This document shows positions 16,845 to 24,789 of a stretch of DNA of 64,000 nt, piece after piece. The stretch's first letter is position 1. The number at the start of each line of letters is the position of its first letter. The stretch comes from Acidimicrobiales bacterium (lineage in GTDB: Bacteria; Actinomycetota; Acidimicrobiia; Acidimicrobiales; GCA-2861595), in contig JAUJNQ010000004.1 in assembly GCA_030448025.1 (NCBI GenBank), forward strand, positions 53,966-117,965. The letters are read 5' to 3'. The notes under the pieces were generated by a model. The model did no database searches. It was not told the DNA's origin and saw only the letters and a list, made by a program, of their open reading frames with translations. The position numbers and the translations under genes were made by a program.

Positions 16845-17174
16845 CTATCGGCGGTCGTCGAGGCGCTGCAGGGCCTCGACCTCCTCGGGGCTCGCCTCCG
16901 GGCCGTACTTGAGCGCCACCGTGCCCTTGGTGCCGCAGCTGGGGCAGATCAAGGCGGCGACGACCACCATGTCGGCGGGATCGGAGGCACCCTCGGTGCG
17001 ACGGAGGAGTTGGATGTGGACGTCGCTCGCCAGGCTGTCCTGACGGCACGTGAAGCAACGGATCACGCCGCCCTCGTTGGCGGCCATCTGGCCGACGTAG
17101 CCATCCTGCTCGAGGCGGCGGATCACCTCCACCAGGGTGGTGCCGTCCGAGGCGTACTCCGGTGTGCTGGCCAT
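16845..17174 (-). CDS. Small zinc-ribbon-like hypothetical protein
   Basis: The 109-aa protein is not assigned to a named family. It begins with a winged-helix-like stretch (TTLVEVIRRLEQDGYVGQM) and has two Cys pairs, CFTCRQ near residue 40 and CPSCGT near residue 77, that could hold a zinc ion. The C-terminus is acidic and helical. It lies 40 nt upstream of the decarboxylase-like gene on the same strand, perhaps co-transcribed. A DNA- or RNA-binding role is only a guess. Confidence 0.7.
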   Translation of the reverse strand: MASTPEYASDGTTLVEVIRRLEQDGYVGQMAANEGGVIRCFTCRQDSLASDVHIQLLRRTEGASDPADMVVVAALICPSCGTKGTVALKYGPEASPEEVEALQRLDDRR

Positions 17175-17230
17175 GGCACCAGCGACGCTAGGCGAGCCGG
17201 GCCGACCGAGGTACCCGGGGCGTAGGCCCC

Positions 17231-17236
17231 TAGTCT
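17231..17236 (+). promoter_or_regulatory. -10 box TAGTCT of dacB (leaderless)
   Basis: TAGTCT, 6 nt, then ATG 17243. The spacing predicts that the mRNA begins at the start codon. Confidence 0.6.
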
Positions 17237-17242
17237 CGGGAG

Positions 17243-18637
17243 ATGCGGCGCTGGCTCCTGCCCCTGGTGCTCGTCCTGCTCACCGGCTCGTCGGCGGCGG
17301 TTGCGCTCCGGCCGCAGAAGGCCGATGGGCGGGATGAGGCCACGGCCCCGCTGCGGGTGCCCGTGCTGTCCGCCCGCAGGGTGCCGGGGGTCGTCTCCAG
17401 CCTCGTGTCCGACACCCGGCTGCGCACCGATCTCGAGGTGACCCTCGCCAATCCCGCGCTGGGCGCAGGGCGGGACCGTTCCTGCCTGGTGGTGCATCAG
17501 GCAGGACGGCGGGTCTTTGCTCACAGGCCCTCCGAGCGCCTGGTGCCGGCATCGACGATGAAGGTGCTCACCGCCAACGCCGTACTGAACAAGCTCGGCC
17601 CTGACGAATCCTTTGCGACCGAGGTCAAGACCACCAGTCCGGTGGGTCCAGGTGGAGTGGTGACCGGTCCTCTGTGGCTGGTGGGCGGAGGCGATCCAGT
17701 GCTGGCCACGGCCGACTACGCCGTCTCTCCACCGACCGAGCCGCAGGTACGCACCTCGTTCGAGGCTCTGGCCGACGCCCTGGTGGCCGGCGGCGTCCGC
17801 CAGGTGCTCGGTGGAGTGGTGGGCGACGAGAGCCGCTACGACGCCCAGCGCTTCGTTCCCACCTGGAAGTCCACGTACATCACCAGCGGTCAGGTCGGCC
17901 CCCTCAGCGCTCTCAACGTCAACCGCGGCTTCTCCTCGCTCGGACCGGCCGCCGCCTTCTCTTCCCAGCCCGACCTCCTGGCCGCCGGTGTGCTCACCAC
18001 CCTCCTACGGGCTCGGGGAGTGGTCGTGATCGGCGGACCGGGGGAAGGGGTGGCGCCCGCCGGCGCCGGCGTCGTCGCCCGCGTCGCGTCGCCTCCCATG
18101 CGAGAGGTGGTGGGGTCGATGCTGCGCCACAGTGACAACCTGGCCGCCGAGCTCATGCTCAAGGAGCTCGGGCACCGCTTCGCCAACGCCGGCACCACCG
18201 CAGGCGGACTGAGCGTCCTTCGGGACGCGCTGAGCTCGGCCGGACTGCCCGTGGCAGACCTGACGGCCCTGGACGGCTCGGGTCTCGACCGCAGCGACCT
18301 GGCCACGTGCAGCCTCCTGGTGCGCGCAGTGGAGGCAGGCGGGCCGTCCGGTCCCGTGGCGGCCGGGTTTCCGGTGGCAGGCCGGAGCGGAACGCTCGCC
18401 CAGCGCTTCTTCGGCAATCCGGCGGCTGGGCGCGTGCGGGCGAAGACCGGTTCGCTCGACAACGTGAGCGGCCTCACAGGGTACGTGGACCCGGCCGGCA
18501 GTGGAGGGGCGCTGTCTTTTGCGCTGCTGGCCAACGACGTCCCCAATGACGGTCAGGGACGGGCTCTGCAGGAGCAGGTCGGCGCGGCGCTGGCCCGCTA
18601 CCCGCAGGGTCCTTCGCCTGAGTTGCTGGCCCCATGA
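17243..18637 (+). CDS. dacB: D-alanyl-D-alanine carboxypeptidase / PBP4 family
   Basis: This 464-aa class C penicillin-binding protein trims or cleaves peptidoglycan stem peptides outside the membrane. An N-terminal signal or anchor (LLPLVLVLLTGSSAAVAL) precedes the catalytic domain. All three active-site motifs are present: SxxK in PASTMKVLTA (Ser104, Lys107), SDN in LRHSDNLAAELM, and KTG in RAKTGSLDNVSGLTGY. It heads a plus-strand run with three small membrane or basic proteins. Confidence 0.93.
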   Translation: MRRWLLPLVLVLLTGSSAAVALRPQKADGRDEATAPLRVPVLSARRVPGVVSSLVSDTRLRTDLEVTLANPALGAGRDRSCLVVHQAGRRVFAHRPSERLVPASTMKVLTANAVLNKLGPDESFATEVKTTSPVGPGGVVTGPLWLVGGGDPVLATADYAVSPPTEPQVRTSFEALADALVAGGVRQVLGGVVGDESRYDAQRFVPTWKSTYITSGQVGPLSALNVNRGFSSLGPAAAFSSQPDLLAAGVLTTLLRARGVVVIGGPGEGVAPAGAGVVARVASPPMREVVGSMLRHSDNLAAELMLKELGHRFANAGTTAGGLSVLRDALSSAGLPVADLTALDGSGLDRSDLATCSLLVRAVEAGGPSGPVAAGFPVAGRSGTLAQRFFGNPAAGRVRAKTGSLDNVSGLTGYVDPAGSGGALSFALLANDVPNDGQGRALQEQVGAALARYPQGPSPELLAP

Positions 18638-18712
18638 GGGGGTCGCTCCGGGGTGGCGGCCGCACGCCGCTGCTTGCGCCTTTCGGTCGTGGCGGTTAAG
18701 CAGGCGCGCCAC

Positions 18713-19075
18713 ATGCAACAGCCGCGCCTCACCGCCAGCAAGAAGAACAAGCCGGTGTCCACGCTCGTCGGTGAGCTCTGGCAGTTGTTCGTGGCCTACC
18801 TGAAGCAGGAGACCATCGCTCCTGTGAAGGACCTTGGCCGGTTCGTGGCCAAGGGCCTTGCCGGTTCCCTGCTGCTGAGCGTCGGGCTGGTTTTGCTGAT
18901 GCTGGCCGGGCTCCGGGCCCTGCAGACCGAGACCGGCTCGGCTCTGGACGGCACCTGGTCATTCGTGCCGTACCTGATCGTCCTGGTCGCGGCGGTGGTC
19001 ATCGCCGCGCTGGCGGCTCGCGCCATCGGGAGCCACAAGCGGCGGGCGGCGAGAAAGGGCTCGATGAGCGGATGA
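18713..19075 (+). CDS. Holin-X-like small membrane protein
   Basis: The 120-aa protein has a polar N-terminus, then a helix (STLVGELWQLFVAYLKQETIAPVKDLGRFVAKG) and two membrane segments (SLLLSVGLVLLMLAGL and YLIVLVAAVVIAALAA), ending in a basic tail. This pattern matches the actinobacterial holin-X/phage-holin-superfamily III proteins, which are chromosomal membrane proteins of unknown function rather than true phage holins. ATG 18713 is preferred to the track start. The next gene overlaps it by 4 nt (ATGA). Confidence 0.7.
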   Translation: MQQPRLTASKKNKPVSTLVGELWQLFVAYLKQETIAPVKDLGRFVAKGLAGSLLLSVGLVLLMLAGLRALQTETGSALDGTWSFVPYLIVLVAAVVIAALAARAIGSHKRRAARKGSMSG

Positions 19076-19284
19076 GCGACATCAAGGGCCCGGTCACCCG
19101 GGACGACATCGAGTCCAAGCTGAGGGAGATCAAGGAGGACGTCGACACCACCACCGGCGCGGCCAAGCCCTATCTTGGCGTGGCGATAACGGTCGCAGCC
19201 GTGGTCGTCGTGGGCCTCGTCTACTTCCTCGGCCGACGCAAGGGGACCAAGACGAGCACCGTCGTCGAGGTCCGTCGTGTCTAG
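19072..19284 (+). CDS. Small membrane protein (70 aa)
   Basis: This is an unrecognised single-pass protein: a charged helix (DDIESKLREIKEDVD), then one transmembrane segment (LGVAITVAAVVVVGLVYFLG) and a basic tail (GRRKGTKTSTVVEVRRV). It overlaps its neighbours on both sides (4 and 8 nt), so it is part of a tightly coupled membrane-protein operon. It resembles the small partner often found with the holin-X-like protein in actinobacteria. Confidence 0.7.
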   Translation: MSDIKGPVTRDDIESKLREIKEDVDTTTGAAKPYLGVAITVAAVVVVGLVYFLGRRKGTKTSTVVEVRRV

Positions 19285-19582
19285 ACGCGCCAAGGGCAAG
19301 GGCAAGGGCAAGGCCAAGGGCAAGGGCAAGGGCAAGGGCAAGGCCAAGGCCAAGAAGGACGGGAGGGCGTTCCGTCTTCTGTCGCGGCTTGGCATCTCCC
19401 GCGGCCTCATGGGCGACAGCCGGGCGTGGACGATCGTCGCCGCCTTCACGATCGCCGTTCGGGTTCTCAAGAGGCTGTTCGGGGGTACGCCCCAGACCGT
19501 CTACAGCGAGACGCTTCGCCCCGGCGACTGCCTGGTCATCTCCCACGACCGAGAGGCCCGGGTCGTCAAGGCGCCGTCGTAG
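19277..19582 (+). CDS. Lys/Gly-repeat basic protein with a membrane segment
   Basis: The 101-aa protein opens with about 28 residues made only of Lys, Gly, Ala and Arg, then a helix-like region (RAFRLLSRLGISRGL) and a hydrophobic stretch (AWTIVAAFTIAVRVLKRLF), ending in a beta-like tail (LRPGDCLVISHD). The N-terminus could bind nucleic acid, polyphosphate or acidic lipids. GTG 19277 overlaps the preceding gene by 8 nt. It is unrecognised; the low-complexity head is produced by a 6-bp microsatellite. Confidence 0.65.
   Translation: MSRRAKGKGKGKAKGKGKGKGKAKAKKDGRAFRLLSRLGISRGLMGDSRAWTIVAAFTIAVRVLKRLFGGTPQTVYSETLRPGDCLVISHDREARVVKAPS
19291..19357 (+). repeat. Hexanucleotide microsatellite (aagggc/aaggcc)n
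   Basis: About 11 units of a 6-bp repeat, mostly aagggc with some aaggcc, encode the Lys-Gly/Lys-Ala head of the basic protein. Copy number can vary without frameshift, so the head length is likely variable between strains. Confidence 0.9.
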
Positions 19583-19659
19583 GCTCTTCCAGCGGCGGTC
19601 AGAATGGGGGACCGTGAGGACACCGTCGAGGTCCGTCCGGTGAGGGCCGCGGCGCCGTC

Positions 19660-20463
19660 GTGACCGGTCCCTTCGTCGCGGGCGACCGAGTTCTTCTCAT
19701 CGACCGCAAGGGGCGTCGCTATCTGGTGACCCTGGTCGCCGGCGGTGAGTTCCACACCCACAACGGCAGGGTTGCCCACGACGATCTGATCGGCCAGGAC
19801 GAGGGTGTCAGGGCCCGTTCCACATCGGGCAGCCGGTTCTCGGCCGTGCGTCCCACGCTTGCCGACTTCGTCCTCGGCATGCCCAGGGGCGCGCAGGTCA
19901 TCTATCCCAAGGACCTCGGTCCGATCCTCATGATGGCCGACGTCTTCGTAGGCGCGCGGATCCTCGAGGCCGGAGTGGGCTCGGGCGCCCTGTCGATGAC
20001 ATTGCTGAGGGCCGGCGCCGAAGTCGTCGGCTACGAGCTGCGCCCCGACTTCGCCGACCGGGCCAGGCGCAACGTGAGCGCCTTCATGGGACCCGACGCC
20101 ATGGAGCGGTACCGGGTGGAGCACCGAGACGCCTATGAGGGGATCGAGGAGACCGGCCTCGACCGGGTGGTCCTCGACCTGCCCGAACCCTGGAAGGTGG
20201 TCAGCCACGCTGGTGCCGCACTCCGTCCGGGGGGCATCCTGTTGGCCTACGTGCCGAGCATCATGCAGGTTGCCCAGCTGAGGGAGGTGTTGGCGGCCAG
20301 CCGATTCGGGATGGCCGAGACTGTCGAAGTCCTGGCGCGGACGTGGCACGTGGAAGGACAGGCCGTGCGGCCCGACCACCGGATGGTCGCTCACACCGGC
20401 TTCTTGAGCTCGGCTCGCCTGATGGCCGACACCTCCCCGGCGACCAGCGAGCCTCAGCCATGA
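19660..20463 (+). CDS. trmI: tRNA (adenine-58-N1)-methyltransferase
   Basis: This protein methylates A58 in the T-loop of tRNAs using SAM. The 267-aa protein has the N-terminal barrel (FVAGDRVLLIDRKGRRYLV), the SAM-binding motif ILEAGVGSGALSMTLL, VGYELRPDFADRARRNV and DRVVLDLPEPWKVV. It starts with GTG. As in other actinobacteria, it sits close to the proteasome ATPase gene arc, with marP between them here. Confidence 0.93.
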   Translation: MTGPFVAGDRVLLIDRKGRRYLVTLVAGGEFHTHNGRVAHDDLIGQDEGVRARSTSGSRFSAVRPTLADFVLGMPRGAQVIYPKDLGPILMMADVFVGARILEAGVGSGALSMTLLRAGAEVVGYELRPDFADRARRNVSAFMGPDAMERYRVEHRDAYEGIEETGLDRVVLDLPEPWKVVSHAGAALRPGGILLAYVPSIMQVAQLREVLAASRFGMAETVEVLARTWHVEGQAVRPDHRMVAHTGFLSSARLMADTSPATSEPQP

Positions 20464-20476
20464 ATCAACCGCAGCC

Positions 20477-21646
20477 ATGAATCTCCTCGACCTGGCGATC
20501 GTCGCCATCGTGGCCGTGGTCGCCCTTGGCGCCTACCGTCTGGGCTTCGTCGCCAGAGCCCTTTCCTGGTTGGGACTGGCTCTCGGCATCTTCTTGGCCG
20601 CCCGCTTCCTCCCGGCGGCGGTGTCGCTGATCGGGGGCAGCTCGGGGGCCAAGCTGCTCACCGCCGTCGGCGTCCTCCTCGGCGGGGCGTTCCTCGGTCA
20701 GGGGCTCGGCCTGCTGCTCGGTGCTTCGCTCCGACGTTTCGTGCCGCGGGGCCCACTGCGCACCGTGGACAGCGTGGTGGGGGCGATGGTGGGTGTCGTC
20801 GGCGTCCTGACCGCCGTGTGGCTGCTGTTGCCCTCGCTGGCCGTGGTTCCCGGCACTGCTGCCAACCAGACCCACAACTCCTCCATCGCCCGGGCCTTGG
20901 ACGCCCTGCCCCAGCCCCCGAACACCCTGCAGTCCCTCCGGCGCCTGGTGGGCGACACGGGCTTCCCCCGTGTCTTCGAGACGCTGCGTCCTGCGCCTCA
21001 GACCGGACCACCCCCGGCTGCCAGCGGTCTGCCGCCGGCGCTGCTGGCCCGTGTGTCCGCCTCGACGGTGAAGGTGACCGGGGTCGCCTGCCAACGGATC
21101 CAGGATGGCAGTGGCTTTGCCGCCGGGCCCGACACCATCGTCACCAACGCCCACGTCGTCGCAGGTGAGCGCCCCGGCCGGACCCAGGTCATCAGGCCCG
21201 ACGGTCGCCGGCTGCCCGCCTCGGTGGTCGTGTTCGACCCCGACCGGGACCTCGCCGTCCTTCGGGTGACCGGCCTGGGCCAACAACCCATAGGGATCGG
21301 CACTGGGTCGGTGGGCTCCGAGGGGGCGGTCTTCGGCCATCCCGGTGGCCAGGAGCAGGTCAGGGCGGCGCCGGCTGCGGTGCGCCGGCGAATAAACGCG
21401 CTGGGCCGGGACATCTACGACGCCAGCTCGACACGACGGGACGTCTTCGTGCTGGCCGCCAGCCTTCGTCCCGGGGACTCGGGAGGGGCGCTGGTGAACC
21501 CGTCGGGCAACGTGATGGGCGTGGCCTTCGCCATTGCCCCGGACCGTCCGGGGACTTCCTACGCCGTCACGGACAAGGAGCTGCGTGCGGTGCTGTCAGT
21601 GCCCAGATCCGGTCCGGTGGCCACCGGGCCCTGTCTTACCGACTAA
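20477..21646 (+). CDS. marP: MarP-like periplasmic serine protease with CvpA membrane domain
   Basis: In mycobacteria MarP is a membrane protease needed for acid resistance. This 389-aa protein has a CvpA-type N-terminus with four hydrophobic helices (about residues 1-120) and a trypsin-like domain with the triad His226 (TNAHVV), Asp258 (DRDLAVL) and Ser335 (GDSGGAL). Cys205 and Cys386 occupy positions expected for the redox-sensitive disulfide of MarP. The substrate is likely a cell-wall hydrolase. It follows trmI by 13 nt, with a short duplicated agccatgaatc at the junction. Confidence 0.9.
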   Translation: MNLLDLAIVAIVAVVALGAYRLGFVARALSWLGLALGIFLAARFLPAAVSLIGGSSGAKLLTAVGVLLGGAFLGQGLGLLLGASLRRFVPRGPLRTVDSVVGAMVGVVGVLTAVWLLLPSLAVVPGTAANQTHNSSIARALDALPQPPNTLQSLRRLVGDTGFPRVFETLRPAPQTGPPPAASGLPPALLARVSASTVKVTGVACQRIQDGSGFAAGPDTIVTNAHVVAGERPGRTQVIRPDGRRLPASVVVFDPDRDLAVLRVTGLGQQPIGIGTGSVGSEGAVFGHPGGQEQVRAAPAAVRRRINALGRDIYDASSTRRDVFVLAASLRPGDSGGALVNPSGNVMGVAFAIAPDRPGTSYAVTDKELRAVLSVPRSGPVATGPCLTD

Positions 21647-21661
21647 GAGCCCATGGATTGA

Positions 21662-21682
21662 GGGCCCAGCGACTGGGGGCCC
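21662..21682. terminator. Hairpin between convergent marP and ferredoxin genes
   Basis: GGGCCCAG-CGA-CTGGGGGCCC folds into a stem with a two-base bulge. It lies midway between the two stop codons and could serve both strands. The unit gggcccagcgac also occurs twice in tandem here. Confidence 0.5.
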
Positions 21683-21697
21683 AGCGACCGAGGTAAC

Positions 21698-21934
21698 TCA
21701 GTCGACCTCGATGAAGATGCACTCGCCGGGGCACTCCTCGGCGGACTCGATGGTGGCGTCCTCCATGCCCGAAGGCACCTTGGCCAGACCCTCGGGGCCG
21801 CCCGGGTCGCTGTAGACCTTGTCGCCTTCCTTTACATAGGCGAGCCCGTCGTCGAGCAGCGTGAACACCGACGGCGCGATCTCCTCGCACAAGCCGTCAC
21901 CGGTACAGAGATCCTGATCGATCCAGACCTTCAT
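21698..21934 (-). CDS. Ferredoxin ([3Fe-4S]/[4Fe-4S] type)
   Basis: This 78-aa electron carrier has Cys10, Cys16 (in CTGDGLC), Cys68 and Cys72 (in CPGEC). The spacing resembles the small actinobacterial ferredoxins that serve cytochromes P450 and other oxidoreductases; no partner is nearby except possibly the distant desaturase. ATG 21934 is preceded by GGAGAGG. It is divergent from arc; such a ferredoxin next to the proteasome ATPase gene is a recurrent actinobacterial arrangement. Confidence 0.9.
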   Translation of the reverse strand: MKVWIDQDLCTGDGLCEEIAPSVFTLLDDGLAYVKEGDKVYSDPGGPEGLAKVPSGMEDATIESAEECPGECIFIEVD

Positions 21935-22091
21935 TGCACTCGCCTCTCCTGAACGGGGACCCCTCACGCTACCGACCGTCCGGGACCTCCGTCAATAATC
22001 GCGGGCTCGGCGGGTGAAACTCGACTCGGGTCGACCGGGGGGCCGGCCGGGGCGTGTATGGTCGAACCGGTACCGTCCGAGGCGAGAGGAG

Positions 22092-23867
22092 GTGGTCCCG
22101 ATCGCTGACTCCGACGACAGAAGACGGTTTGTCTCCGGTCAGGGTGAGGCCGCTCGGCTCCGGGAGCACGTCAAGGCCCTCGAGGAAGAGATTCTCCACC
22201 TGCGCCGGCGGTTGCAGGAAGCACCGCGGCGAGTGCGCGCCCTCGAGGAGAAGCTGCTCGAGACCAAGGGCCAGCTGGCCCAGGCGGTCTCGCAGAACGA
22301 GAAGCTCACCTACACGCTGCGCGAGGCCCGTGACCACATCACTGCCCTGCGGGACGAGGTCGAGAAGCTCACCCAGCCGCCCTCTGCCTACGGCACGTTC
22401 CTCGGCGTCAACGACGACGGCACGGCCGACGTGTTCTCCGCAGGGCGCAAGATGCGGGTGGCCCTCCACCCTGCCCTCGACGACGAGGAGCTCCGCAGGG
22501 GCCAGGAGGTAGTCCTCAACGAATCGCTCAACATCGTCCTGGCCCGCGAACAGGAGATCGCCGGTGAGGTCGTGACCCTGAAGGAGGTGCTGGAGGACGG
22601 CCGGCGTGCTCTCATCGTCGGCCGCGCCGACGAGGAGCGGGCGGCGGAGCTCTCCGACGTGCTGGTCGGGGAGCGTCTGCGCGCCGGTGACAGCATGCTC
22701 ATGGATCCACGCACCGGCCTGCTCCTCGAGCGCCTGCCCCGACCCGAGGTCGAAGAGCTGGTGCTGGAGGAGGTACCCGACATCTCCTACGAGGACGTGG
22801 GGGGCTTGGACGACCAGATCGAGGCCATCACCGACGCCGTGGAGCTGCCCTTCGTTCACCGTGAGCTCTTCGTCGAGCACGAGTTGCCGGCGCCGAAGGG
22901 GATCCTGCTCTACGGACCGCCCGGCTGCGGCAAGACGCTGATCGCCAAGGCGGTGGCCAACTCGCTGGCCAAGAAGGTCGCCGAGGTGACGGCCGACGCC
23001 AAGACCCGTAGCTACTTCCTCAACATCAAGGGTCCGGAGCTGCTCAACAAGTACGTGGGAGAGACCGAGCGCCAGATCCGCCTGGTGTTCCAGCGGGCGC
23101 GGGAGAAGTCCGAGGAAGGCGTGCCCGTCATCGTGTTCTTCGACGAGATGGACTCCCTCTTCCGCACTCGGGGCAGCGGCATCTCCTCGGACATGGAGTC
23201 CACCGTGGTGCCCCAGCTCCTCGCCGAGATCGATGGAGTCGAGGCGCTGAAGAACGTCATCGTGATCGGTGCCTCCAACCGGGAGGACCTCATCGACCCC
23301 GCCATCCTGCGACCCGGCCGCCTGGACGTGAAGATCAAGATCGAGCGGCCCGACGAGGCGGCAGCAGGCCAGATCTTCTCCCGATACCTCACGGCCGGCC
23401 TGCCTCTGGACGCCGATGAGGTCGATTCCCTCGGGGGCGGAGACCGGCACAAGGCGGTGCGGGTCATGATCGAGCGCACCGTCGAGGAGATGTACCGCGA
23501 CGACGAGGACAATCGGTTCATAGAGGTCACCTATCAAAACGGTGACAAAGAGGTCATGTACTTCAAGGACTTTGCGTCGGGCGCCATGATCGAGAACATC
23601 GTGCGCCGAGCGAAGAAGCTGTCCATCAAGCGCCAGATCGCCAAGGACGGCAAGGGCATCCGCCTGGACGACCTGCTGGTCTCGATCAGGCAGGAGTACA
23701 AGGAGCACGAGGACCTGCCCAACTCCACCAACCCCGACGACTGGGCAAAGATCTCGGGCAAGAAGGGCGAGCGCATCGTCTTCCTGCGGGTCCTGCAGTC
23801 CGAGGGCAGCGGCGAACCCACCGGGGGACGAGCCATCGAGCGGGTGGGGACGGGCCAGTACCTCTGA
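22092..23867 (+). CDS. arc: Proteasome-associated ATPase (ARC/Mpa)
   Basis: This hexameric AAA+ unfoldase recognises Pup through its coiled coil and feeds pupylated proteins into the 20S proteasome. The protein (591 aa from GTG 22092) has an N-terminal coiled coil (about 15-90), an OB-type interdomain, an AAA domain with Walker A GPPGCGKT and Walker [13 protein letters not shown] residues in ILRPGRLD, and the C-terminal GQYL tail that docks in the proteasome. The start is unclear: the strong site GAGGAGGTG overlaps this GTG and would better serve an ATC 8 nt later; a GTG at 22014 also exists. Confidence 0.93.
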   Translation: MVPIADSDDRRRFVSGQGEAARLREHVKALEEEILHLRRRLQEAPRRVRALEEKLLETKGQLAQAVSQNEKLTYTLREARDHITALRDEVEKLTQPPSAYGTFLGVNDDGTADVFSAGRKMRVALHPALDDEELRRGQEVVLNESLNIVLAREQEIAGEVVTLKEVLEDGRRALIVGRADEERAAELSDVLVGERLRAGDSMLMDPRTGLLLERLPRPEVEELVLEEVPDISYEDVGGLDDQIEAITDAVELPFVHRELFVEHELPAPKGILLYGPPGCGKTLIAKAVANSLAKKVAEVTADAKTRSYFLNIKGPELLNKYVGETERQIRLVFQRAREKSEEGVPVIVFFDEMDSLFRTRGSGISSDMESTVVPQLLAEIDGVEALKNVIVIGASNREDLIDPAILRPGRLDVKIKIERPDEAAAGQIFSRYLTAGLPLDADEVDSLGGGDRHKAVRVMIERTVEEMYRDDEDNRFIEVTYQNGDKEVMYFKDFASGAMIENIVRRAKKLSIKRQIAKDGKGIRLDDLLVSIRQEYKEHEDLPNSTNPDDWAKISGKKGERIVFLRVLQSEGSGEPTGGRAIERVGTGQYL

Positions 23868-23875
23868 GGCCGCCG

Positions 23876-24721
23876 GTGCAGAAGAGGCCGTTGGAGCTGC
23901 CCTCGGGCGGCCTTTCTCCCAGCTTCGAACGCGGTGAGATCACCTTCATCGGTACGGCGACCGTGCTCTTGCGCTACGCCGGGTTCACGATCCTGACCGA
24001 CCCCAACTTCCTGCACGCCGGTGAGCACGCCTACCTCGGTCTGGGCCTGCGGTCCAAGCGGCTCACCTCTCCGGCCATGACGATCGCCGACCTGCCTCCA
24101 CTCGACTTGGTCGTGTTGTCTCATCATCACGGGGATCACTTCGACAGGGTGGCGGCCAAGGGGCTCCACAAGGACGTCCCCATCGTCACCGAGCCCCACG
24201 CCAGCAAGAAGCTGCGCAGCCAGGGCTTTCGGGCACCGGTGGCCCTCGACACCTGGCAGACCCAGGTCGTGGTACGGGGCCAGGCACGACTTCGAGTGAC
24301 GGCCATGCCGGGCAAGCATGCCCCGCAGCCCCTTCGTTTCCTGCTTCCTCCGGTCATGGGCTCGCTGCTCGAGTTCCACGAAGGAGAAGACCTCAAGTTC
24401 GTCCTCTACATCACCGGCGACACGCTGATGGACGAGCAACTGCACGAGATTCCTCGCCGGTATCCCGACATCGACCTGTGCCTCATCCACCTGGGCGGCA
24501 CCAAGGTGGCGGGAATCCTTCTCACCATGGACGCCAGCCAGGGTGTGCGCGCGCTTCAGGTGGTCCGACCGCGCTCTGCCATGCCGATCCACTACGACGA
24601 CTACACCGTGTTCAAGTCCCCGCTGGAGGACTTCAAGCAGGCCGCGGCCGCCGCTGACCTTGGCACGGAGATCCACTACGTCGCCCGAGGGGACACCCAC
24701 CGCTTCGAGATGGCCCGCTGA
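23876..24721 (+). CDS. Metallo-beta-lactamase-fold hydrolase (UlaG/YcbL-like)
   Basis: The 281-aa protein has the MBL fold with the metal motif SHHHGDHFD (HxHxDH), preceding TATVLLRYAGFTILTDPNF, then YITGDTLMDE and a C-terminal His in MPIHYDDYTVF. It resembles UlaG-like and other broad-specificity metal-dependent hydrolases; the substrate is unknown. It begins 8 nt after arc, so it is probably in the same transcript, and lies before dop. Confidence 0.85.
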   Translation: MQKRPLELPSGGLSPSFERGEITFIGTATVLLRYAGFTILTDPNFLHAGEHAYLGLGLRSKRLTSPAMTIADLPPLDLVVLSHHHGDHFDRVAAKGLHKDVPIVTEPHASKKLRSQGFRAPVALDTWQTQVVVRGQARLRVTAMPGKHAPQPLRFLLPPVMGSLLEFHEGEDLKFVLYITGDTLMDEQLHEIPRRYPDIDLCLIHLGGTKVAGILLTMDASQGVRALQVVRPRSAMPIHYDDYTVFKSPLEDFKQAAAAADLGTEIHYVARGDTHRFEMAR

Positions 24722-24777
24722 CCGAGCGGCGCGGCGGCCGCGGGACAAGGTGTGTTCCCGCTCCAGGCTGCCGGGGC

Positions 24778-24783
24778 TAGGGT
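24778..24783 (+). promoter_or_regulatory. -10 box TAGGGT of dop (leaderless)
   Basis: TAGGGT, 6 nt, then GTG 24790. This suggests that dop-pup has its own leaderless promoter separate from arc. Confidence 0.6.
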
Positions 24784-24789
24784 CGATCC

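Noticed and set aside
18713-19075. Holin-X-like protein as evidence of a prophage
   Set aside because: No phage genes around it; this family is a regular chromosomal membrane protein in actinobacteria.
21969-23708. 579-aa minus-strand ORF opposite arc
   Set aside because: Antisense shadow of the proteasome ATPase gene.
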